Below, one piece after another: positions 57,174 to 64,000 of a DNA stretch of 64,000 nucleotides. The stretch comes from Microstegium vimineum (taxonomy: Eukaryota > Streptophyta > Magnoliopsida > Poales > Poaceae). Position 1 is the stretch's first letter. Every line of letters begins with the position of its first letter. Made by a program: the position numbers and the translations under genes. The notes under the pieces were generated by a model, which was not told where the DNA came from, did no database searches, and was given only the letters and a program-made list of their open reading frames with translations. The stretch is from assembly GCA_022036555.1 (NCBI GenBank), contig CM039134.1:8680818-8744817 (forward strand), given 5' to 3'.

Positions 57174-60100
57174 TCCTCCCCTTCTTGCATTTGAGTCGTC
57201 CTCGACTCAAGCTCATCTTCCTCTCCCAAATATGGCTTCAAATCTGCAATGTTAAATGTGGGACTAATCCCAAAAGCTACAGGAAGATCAAGCTTATATG
57301 CATTCTCATTAATACGTTTTAGCACTTTAAATGGTCCATCAGCTCGAGGCAGCAATTTAGATTTTCTCAATTCAGGAAACCTATCCTTTCTCAAATGCAA
57401 CCAAACCAAATCACCAGGTTCAAAAATCAATTGCTTTCTACCTTTATCACCAGCAATCTTATACTTAGCATTCATGCGCTCTATGTTTTCTTTAGTTGTT
57501 TCATGCAATTTTAACATCAACTCAGCACGTTGCTTAGCATCAAAATTCAATTGTTCAGAAGTTGGTAGAGGCATTAAATCAATAGGAGCACGTGGTAACA
57601 AGCCATAAACAACCTCAAATGGGCACATCTTGGTAGTAGAATGCAATGAACGATTATAAGCAAACTCAATATGAGGCAAACAATCTTTCCACATCTTAAT
57701 ATTCTTCTTTAAAACAGCCCTTAACATAGTAGACAAAGTTCTATTCACAACTTCAGTTTGACCATCAGTTTGGGGATGACATGTGGTAGAAAATAAAAGC
57801 TTAGTCCCCAATTTACCCCATAAAGTTCTCCAAAAATGGCTAAGAAATTTAGCATCTCGATCAGAAACAATTGTATTTGGCACACCATGCAAACGAACAA
57901 CTTCTCGAAAGAACAAATCAGCAATATGTGTAGCATCATCAGTTTTATGACAAGGTATAAAGTGTGCCATCTTAGAAAATCTATCCACAACCACAAAAAC
58001 ACTATCACGACCCTTCCTAGTCATTGGCAATCCCAAAACAAAATCCATAGAAATATCTTCCCAAGGAGCATTAGGAACAGGTAGAGGCATATACAAACCG
58101 TGTGGATTTAATCGCGACTTCGCCTTTTGACAAGTCGTGCAGCGAGAAACAAATCTCTCCACATCTCTCCTCATCTTTGGCCAAAAGAAATGACCAGCAA
58201 GAATGTCCTCTGTCTTCTTTGCTCCAAAATGTCCCATCAAGCCACCTCCATGCGCTTCCTGAAGCAACAACAAACGAACGGAGCTAGCTGGAATGCATAG
58301 CTTGTTAGCTCTAAACACAAAGCCATCATTTAGAACAAATTTATTCCATGTTTTTCCATCCTTACATTGCAGCAACACGTCTTTAAAATCATTATCATGT
58401 ATATATTGTTGTTTAATTGTTTCCAAACCAAAGATCTTATAGTCAAGTTGTGTTAATAAAGTATATCTCCTAGACAAAGCATCAGCAATGATATTCTCTT
58501 TCCCTTTCTTGTGCTTAATGATATAAGGAAAAGATTCAATAAACTCAACCCACTTAGCATGTCTACGGTTCAGTTTTACTTGACTACGAATATGCTTTAA
58601 GGATTCATGATCAGAATGAATAACAAATTCTTTGGGCCACAAATAATGCTGCCATGTTTCTAATGTTCGCACGAGAGCATACAATTCCTTATCATAAGTA
58701 GAATAATTCAGAAGAGGCCCACTTAGTTTCTCACTAAAATATGCAATGGGTTTACCTTCTTGTAACAAAACACCACCCAATCCAATTCCACTAGCATCAC
58801 ATTCAAGTTCAAAAGTCTTATTAAAATCAGGAAGTTGGAGAAGAGGCGCATTTGTCAACTTATCTTTCAACATGTTGAAGGCATTCTCTTGTGGGGTTCC
58901 CCAAGAAAACACGACTCCCTTCTTCGTAAGCTCATTCAATGGTGCAGCAATGGTGCTGAAATCCTGCACAAAGCGACGATAGAACCCAGCAAGTCCTAGA
59001 AAACTCCGCACTTGGGTGATAGTCTTTGGTACTGGCCAACCCTGTATAGCATCCACCTTGGCTTTATCAACCTCAATTCCCTGTGGAGTAACAACATAGC
59101 CAAGAAAAGAAACACGATCTATGCAAAAGGTGCACTTATCAAGGTTACCAAATAAACGTGCCTCCCGTAGAGCTTTAAAAACAACACATAAATGATCAAT
59201 ATGTTCTTCCATAGATTTGCTGTAAATTAATATATCATCAAAATAAACAACAACAAATCTTCCAATGAAAGCACGCAAAACCTCATTCATCAATCTCATG
59301 AAGGTACTAGGTGCATTAGTTAACCCAAAAGGCATGACTAACCACTCATACAAACCGAACTTAGTTTTGAAAGCAGTTTTCCATTCATCTCCCAATTTCA
59401 TGCGAATCTGATGATACCCGCTACGCAAATCCACTTTGGAAAACACAACAGCACCACTCAATTCATCTAGCATGTCATCTAATCGTGGAATTGGATGACG
59501 ATATCGAATAGTAATATTATTAATAGCCCGACAATCCACACACATACGCCACGATCCATCTTTCTTAGGCACTAAAATGACCGGAACAGCACAAGGACTT
59601 AGAGACTCACGTATGTAACCTTTGCCGAGGAGTTCTTGCACTTGACGCTGAATCTCCTTTGTTTCTTCTGGATTGGTCCTATATGGTGCACGGTTGGGCA
59701 ATGAGGCACCAGGAATCAGGTTAATTTGGTGCTCAATGCCTCGAAGTGGTGGCAGGCCCGATGGTACTTCACTTGGGAACACATCTGAATACTCCTGCAA
59801 AATGTTAGCGACAGCAGGAGGCAAAGAACGCTGCATATCATGAAGGGAAATCAAAACCTCTTTGCATACTATAGCATAAGAAACAGTAGTGGAAGCATTC
59901 AACTCATTAATATCAGATTTAGTAGCAAGCAAACAATTTCCTTTCAATTTTATCTCCTCTTTCATATCAGCAACAGATTGGTCATTTCTATTGCTCTCAC
60001 TTTTAGCTTTTGAGGCTTTAGCTACATCATCTTGCATAATAGCTTCAGGGGACATAGGATGCAACACAATTTTTCTATCATGGTATAGAAAAGAATATTG

Positions 60101-61828
60101 ATTTGTTCGACCAGAATGCATAGAATCTCTATCAAATTGCCAAGGTCGACCTAGCAGCACATTACAAGCTTGCATAGGCACAACATCACATTCAACCACA
60201 TCTTTATAGGATCCAATGGAAAAATTGATTCGCACAAGTCTAGTTACCTTTGCCTTACCGCTGTTATTTAACCATTGAATGTAATATGGATGTGGGTGTG
60301 GTTTGGTGGTAAGCGCAAGCTTCTCCACCATGTCACCGCTTGCCAAGTTGTTGCAGCTACCTCCATCGATGATCATGCGACATGAACGCTCCTTGATGAC
60401 ACACTTTGTTTGGAACAACGTGTGTCGCTGATTTTGCTCCGCCCTCTCCATTTGTGCACTAAGCACACGCTGTACAATGAGGCTCTCATAGTGGTCGGCT
60501 GCACCTGCATTAATATGTTCTTCCACATATTCTTCACTACCTGCATGGTCAGCCGCAAGCAATGCAAGTGTATCATCATCAAAATCACTAGCAGATGAAT
60601 ACTCACCATCATCTTTGACTATCATAACGCGCTTGCTTGAACACTCGCGCATCATATGGCCATATCCCTTGCATCGATGACACTGAATGTCTCTTGTTCT
60701 ACCTGTAGATGCCACGGACGAAGCACTTGCACTAGGCTTCTGTACCGTCTTCGCCACTGAATTCGCTGGAGTAGCACGAAGCTTGTCGCTAGTAGGCGCT
60801 GGTGTAGTCGTAGTAGTAGTCGTACGGGGCTGCCATGAATTAGTCTTCCCTGCAGAAAAGTTAGTCCTAGCACTCGCACATCGCCCCTGCACTTCCCTTT
60901 CAGCTTTACAAGCAAGATGAAACAAACGGGTTACGTTAGTGTACTCTTTATATGCAAGGATGTCCTGAATTTCACGATTTAACCCACCCAAAAATCTTGC
61001 CATAGCAGGTTCCTCATCCTCCTCTAAATTACAACGCAACATACCCATTTGTAATTCTTGATAATACTCTTCTACACTTTTAGCACCCTGTCTTAGTTGT
61101 TGGAGTTTATGTAGCAAATCACGTGCATAGTAAGAAGGAACAAATCTAGCCCTCATGATTTTTTTCAAAGCATCCCAAGTCTGTGGTATGTTCCTAGGAT
61201 TTTTCTTACTATACTCTATCCACCATACAGTAGCAAAGTCGCTAAACTCACTAGTAGCAGCCCGAACACGTGTATTCTCAGGAAATTCATGACATGCAAA
61301 CTTTTGGTCAACAGCAATTTCCCATGAAATGTATGCATCAGGATCATACTTGCCATCAAAAGGAGGTATTTTAAATTTAATCTTACTAAAAGCATCATTG
61401 TTATTGTGTACCTCACGTCGACGGTGACCCATACCTCTTCGATTGAAGTGTTGGCGACGTCGATCACGAAGGTCATTGTCATCAAGATCCATATCTCCAG
61501 AGTAAGCATCCTCATCATTATCTTCGACCCGCTCCTCGTCATTGTTGCCGTCATCATTCTTCTCTTTGTCTCTTGTGTGGAAGTCATCAAAACGTTGTAG
61601 AAGAGCAACAAGGCTTTTGTCCATACGAGCCATCGATGCTTCAACTCTTGTAAGTTTGGTGGTGGTGGTGACTTGGGCGGACTCCAACTGCCCAATCTTT
61701 TCATTGGTCACCTGTAAATCTCGATCAAGTCCATCTGCGTGCAGCTGCACCTGTCTTGTAAAATGCTGAATGATGCCCTTGGTGCGTGGAGTTTGTGGCA
61801 TCTGGTTATTGTCCTCTGTTCCTGACAT
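56939..61828 (-). CDS. Gypsy gag-pol polyprotein
   Basis: One uninterrupted 1629-codon frame. An N-terminal coiled-coil-like and acidic part (1-150) precedes the capsid-type gag domain (about 150-320, FKIPPFDGKYDPDAY). Then come a CCHC zinc knuckle at residues 383-396 (CHRCKGYGHMMREC), a protease with IIDGGSCNN near 485, reverse transcriptase with YFDDIL near 862, RNase H with ECDASGIGLGG near 1010, and an integrase with an HHCC finger (about 1197-1233) and DDE core (about 1262-1370, DGQTEVVNRT). The C-terminal part is GDLVWLHLRKDRFP, ending inside the LTR with GPITRARARELNHQ. I see no classical chromodomain. A polyprotein that ends inside the LTR recalls the centromeric CRM lineage; that assignment is inference. 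Confidence 0.95.
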   Translation of the reverse strand: MSGTEDNNQMPQTPRTKGIIQHFTRQVQLHADGLDRDLQVTNEKIGQLESAQVTTTTKLTRVEASMARMDKSLVALLQRFDDFHTRDKEKNDDGNNDEERVEDNDEDAYSGDMDLDDNDLRDRRRQHFNRRGMGHRRREVHNNNDAFSKIKFKIPPFDGKYDPDAYISWEIAVDQKFACHEFPENTRVRAATSEFSDFATVWWIEYSKKNPRNIPQTWDALKKIMRARFVPSYYARDLLHKLQQLRQGAKSVEEYYQELQMGMLRCNLEEDEEPAMARFLGGLNREIQDILAYKEYTNVTRLFHLACKAEREVQGRCASARTNFSAGKTNSWQPRTTTTTTTPAPTSDKLRATPANSVAKTVQKPSASASSVASTGRTRDIQCHRCKGYGHMMRECSSKRVMIVKDDGEYSSASDFDDDTLALLAADHAGSEEYVEEHINAGAADHYESLIVQRVLSAQMERAEQNQRHTLFQTKCVIKERSCRMIIDGGSCNNLASGDMVEKLALTTKPHPHPYYIQWLNNSGKAKVTRLVRINFSIGSYKDVVECDVVPMQACNVLLGRPWQFDRDSMHSGRTNQYSFLYHDRKIVLHPMSPEAIMQDDVAKASKAKSESNRNDQSVADMKEEIKLKGNCLLATKSDINELNASTTVSYAIVCKEVLISLHDMQRSLPPAVANILQEYSDVFPSEVPSGLPPLRGIEHQINLIPGASLPNRAPYRTNPEETKEIQRQVQELLGKGYIRESLSPCAVPVILVPKKDGSWRMCVDCRAINNITIRYRHPIPRLDDMLDELSGAVVFSKVDLRSGYHQIRMKLGDEWKTAFKTKFGLYEWLVMPFGLTNAPSTFMRLMNEVLRAFIGRFVVVYFDDILIYSKSMEEHIDHLCVVFKALREARLFGNLDKCTFCIDRVSFLGYVVTPQGIEVDKAKVDAIQGWPVPKTITQVRSFLGLAGFYRRFVQDFSTIAAPLNELTKKGVVFSWGTPQENAFNMLKDKLTNAPLLQLPDFNKTFELECDASGIGLGGVLLQEGKPIAYFSEKLSGPLLNYSTYDKELYALVRTLETWQHYLWPKEFVIHSDHESLKHIRSQVKLNRRHAKWVEFIESFPYIIKHKKGKENIIADALSRRYTLLTQLDYKIFGLETIKQQYIHDNDFKDVLLQCKDGKTWNKFVLNDGFVFRANKLCIPASSVRLLLLQEAHGGGLMGHFGAKKTEDILAGHFFWPKMRRDVERFVSRCTTCQKAKSRLNPHGLYMPLPVPNAPWEDISMDFVLGLPMTRKGRDSVFVVVDRFSKMAHFIPCHKTDDATHIADLFFREVVRLHGVPNTIVSDRDAKFLSHFWRTLWGKLGTKLLFSTTCHPQTDGQTEVVNRTLSTMLRAVLKKNIKMWKDCLPHIEFAYNRSLHSTTKMCPFEVVYGLLPRAPIDLMPLPTSEQLNFDAKQRAELMLKLHETTKENIERMNAKYKIAGDKGRKQLIFEPGDLVWLHLRKDRFPELRKSKLLPRADGPFKVLKRINENAYKLDLPVAFGISPTFNIADLKPYLGEEDELESRTTQMQEGEDDEDINTTPKPSPAPLGPITRARARELNHQVSLFSNSCPLYLDNGDTCTLVLLRNNGEDQRDTGWALAGFGLQDSTNL
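57174..57186 (-). other. Polypurine tract
   Basis: On the minus strand AAGAAGGGGAGGA lies directly against the 3' LTR, the plus-strand primer site for reverse transcription. It is at the same time coding for the polyprotein. Confidence 0.85.
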
Positions 61829-62247
61829 GGTTTAAAAGACAAGAACAACAAGAATACAAGTGAAGAAATAAAAGCCCTACAACTATTAGGATGTAGCTAC
61901 AGCAAGGCACTCTCTCTCAACCTGTTTCTCAAGCTCTTACCAGTTCTTACCTTGCTCAAACAAGAGGGGTCAACAACCAGCAAGTCTGCAACCGTGGAAG
62001 TGAATGTATCGGTACCGTAGCACAACACCTGTCAAGTTGTAGTCGAATATGTGGAGCTGTAGGTGGCCAATGTTATGGACAAGGATAGATACTAGCACCA
62101 CGTTAGTCACAAAAGCAAGTTGAATAATCGTTCAAAGGTGATACTGTGCTGGTCCTAGCCTAGACCGTGCTAGAGACGCGAGCCTGGACACAAAGGAACT
62201 CACAAACACCACCTATCCAAAGGAGAGAAAAACACAAAGATCAGCCC

Positions 62248-62259
62248 CCTTTTTTCTTT

Positions 62260-62313
<54 letters not shown>
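62248..62313 (-). repeat. Oligo-A/GC repeat in the gypsy leader
   Basis: Five or so units of 11-12 bp, on the minus strand GC followed by 9-11 A residues, between the 5' LTR and gag. Confidence 0.9.
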
Positions 62314-62491
62314 CAGGGATCCTCAAAACTGATTATATGAACAAAGAGATGTCAAAAGAGCCAATCACCACACTCTCTCTCTCTCTCTCTCTCTAAAGTA
62401 AGCTTCGCTGTAATATGGTATGAAACTGGTAGTCCTGACTTGTAGTGCGCAACTTAAATATGGAAAACAACGCGGACGACGACAATTTATA

Positions 62492-62664
62492 GCAGCGAAA
62501 ACCAGGGTAGTACTCGGACTCGATTCCCGAAATCAACTCGGACTCGAACTTGAAAGCAGCGAATACCAGGGTAGTACTCGGACTCGATTCCAGAACACAA
62601 CTCAAACTCGAACTGGACAACCGCGAATACCAGGGTAGTACTCGGACTCGAACTTGACAGCAAC
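62492..62664. repeat. 64-bp tandem repeat in the gypsy leader
   Basis: Units 62492-62555, 62556-62619 and a partial 62620-62664 share GCGAA.ACCAGGGTAGTACT and CGGACTCGA. Non-coding leader DNA upstream of gag. Confidence 0.9.
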
Positions 62665-62903
62665 GAAATCTACTTAGACTCGGACTAGAACGTGACAAGA
62701 ACTCGAAACTCTAAAGGACTATAACTAAAACCAGCAACTCGACACAACCGATGCAACCGACGACTCAACAAGCCCTAACTAAGTAGTACTAGCAAAAGGC
62801 TCAACGGGTTTATGGGATTACGAAAAACTAATCTACTATTTTTTTGGCTTTTCTGGACTATAGGAAAAAAAATTTGTGCAGAATTGGAAGTCTCTCACCG
62901 ATA

Positions 62904-62922
62904 AACCTTGCTCTGATTACCA
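62904..62922 (-). other. Primer-binding site (initiator Met tRNA type)
   Basis: On the minus strand, two bases inside the 5' LTR, TGGTAATCAGAGCAAGG resembles the initiator-Met tRNA complement TGGTATCAGAGC with one extra A, then AAGG. Confidence 0.8.
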
Positions 62923-62924
62923 AC

Positions 62925-63834
62925 TGATGACGACCCGTAGGGTTCGTGGTTCGATCTTTCGATGAGAGTTGGTGGATAACTCCATTGGTGGATGAAGATG
63001 ACGTTCACGGCTCGACTACAACCGTCCAAGGACGCTGCGCCTTAGCAACCGATACACCACCTCCGATGGCTGTCGTGATCTTGCGGCGCGACAACCAGCC
63101 ACTAGGGCTCCCGTCCTGCAAGCAATCGAAGAACCAGCAAGAACAAGATGAACAAGCACTCAATTGCAAGATGAATATGAAGGTTTCAATCTGAGAACAC
63201 AATATGGTGAGGTTCTGATGACAATCAGACGGACGGTTGATCCAACACGCGCGCTGAAAGGCGGTAGCAATAGCTAACTCGACGAAACAAAACCTAAACT
63301 GTTTGTGGCGGCTCTAAAGACTTATAAGGAGTTGGGAGGACGACCACAAGGGTGTTGGGGTCGTTCTCCAACCCTAGGACGCGTCCCTAATGGACCCAAC
63401 TTGATACATGGGCCACAGGCCCAAAATAAGGTGACGCAGCACCGGTGGACAGAAAAGGTCTCGGTACAAAAACGATGACTCTGGACGCATCTGATAAGGT
63501 ATAGCCATGCTTCTGGATCCGTTGGAAAGTAGACTTGATAAGCTTTCCAAAAAGTGCGAGAATGTCCCAATCGGAGTCCGTATGAAGTCGTGGCATCCAT
63601 CACAAGTTGGTGCTGTCCTGCAGTCCAAATCCAGCTAGCGCCCATCCCGTGTCCCGCTGATCCTCTCCATTGTTCCTAAGCAAAACAAGAGTGCACGTGT
63701 CTCCATTGTCTAAATATAATGGACAAGAGTTTGAGAATAAACTTACTTGATGATTGAGTTCACGACCACGAGCACGAGTAATAGGACCAAGTGGTGCTGG
63801 AGATGGTTTTGGTGTGGTGTTGATGTCCTCATCA
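62925..63834 (-). repeat. 5' LTR of the gypsy element
   Basis: 910 bp, nearly identical to 56264-57173 (five differences counted by eye). It repeats the 3' end of the polyprotein frame, which here runs on into flanking DNA. Confidence 0.95.
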
Positions 63835-64000
63835 AGCTCCTCCAATGTCATGGGTCTGTTTCTCAGAGAAGGATGTTTCTCAGAGAGAAGGATGAGGTAG
63901 GATGCGAGGGATCCTCCTCCACCTCCCAGGCGTCCTCTTCCTCGCAGGTGCCTCGCATGAGACTGTCGCATCTACTGAGCTCGCCTTGCAAGATCCCGTT

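Larger units (their letters stand above)
56264..63834 (-). mobile_element. Complete Ty3/gypsy LTR retrotransposon
   Basis: 7571 bp, on the minus strand. Two 910-bp LTRs begin TGATGA and end TCATCA. A perfect 5-bp target duplication AGCTC flanks the element (56259-56263 and 63835-63839). A primer-binding site, a single long gag-pol frame and a polypurine tract are in the right order. By eye the LTRs differ at only five of 910 positions, so insertion is recent (a few hundred thousand years at commonly used grass rates). It looks structurally complete and potentially autonomous. Confidence 0.95.
56087..64000 (-). pseudogene. Unrecognised ORF split by the gypsy element
   Basis: On the minus strand, sequence right of the element (63835 to the window edge) and left of it (56087-56263) read through in one frame once the element and one copy of its target duplication are ignored. 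The right part ends SLRNRPMTLEE and the left part goes on LLEDNLDMSDEVHSFREEDM, through ARFYQRMIDIKKNGG, to a stop at 56087. I do not recognise the family; it is acidic and hydrophilic. It may be a host gene exon or an ORF of an older repeat. A small duplication (TTCTCTGAGAAACATCC-like) lies near 63860-63895. The 5' end is outside or unclear. Confidence 0.5.

Noticed and set aside
1..64000. CRISPR array, prokaryotic operon or integrated virus genome
   Set aside because: Repeats are MITE, SINE, LINE or LTR types; genes have spliceosomal introns; nothing bacterial or virus-like apart from the gypsy element.

Overview
The window is plant nuclear DNA, almost certainly from a grass (Poaceae), probably panicoid. 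The evidence is multi-exon genes with GT-AG introns, GC-rich first exons, many short MITEs of grass-typical Stowaway, Tourist and hAT types, a tRNA-derived SINE, LINE remnants and an intact Ty3/gypsy element. The species is inference. There are no operons, and neighbouring genes are functionally unrelated.

Layout. 1-2112 (+): 3' half of an LRR receptor kinase of the NIK type, cut by the window edge. 3261-7070 (-): seven-exon CIA30 gene (mitochondrial complex I assembly) with a SINE in an intron. 7.1-11.2 kb: MITE-rich spacer ending in a hAT-type element with a perfect 8-bp target duplication. 11794-12195 (+): single-exon CLE peptide-hormone precursor. 12.2-23.5 kb: gene-poor, with Stowaway and Tourist MITEs, a frameshifted COX5C pseudogene (14.7-14.9 kb), a decayed HEAT-type gene remnant resembling FLIP/FIRRM (16.1-17.5 kb) carrying an internal duplication, and degenerate tandem repeats near 21 kb. 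23482-26494 (-): TRM/LONGIFOLIA-like protein (VARLMGL plus DUF4378), first exon unresolved. 30305-32050 (-): intronless P-class PPR protein. 32674-33545 (-): ATP-binding-type universal stress protein. 34623-37487 (-): unrecognised five-exon, probably mitochondrial membrane protein, head-to-head with RNA polymerase III subunit RPC7 (37919-40208, +). 44.8-45.7 kb: LINE remnant. 47512-51313 (+): seven-exon neprosin-family peptidase. 51.8-53.1 kb: second LINE-like remnant on the minus strand. 56264-63834: complete Ty3/gypsy retrotransposon on the minus strand with 910-bp LTRs, a 5-bp target duplication and a 1629-codon polyprotein frame; it splits an unrecognised open reading frame.

Four of the genes point to organelle or core housekeeping work: CIA30, PPR, the unknown membrane protein and RPC7. 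NIK-like kinase, CLE precursor and neprosin act at the cell surface or outside the cell. Exon joins were inferred by eye from splice consensus, reading phase and family similarity; no transcript or database support was available. No undescribed multi-gene system was found. The most notable items are the unusual CLE motif, the very young gypsy insertion inside an ORF, the unrecognised membrane protein with its shared promoter, and the GC-AG intron in RPC7.
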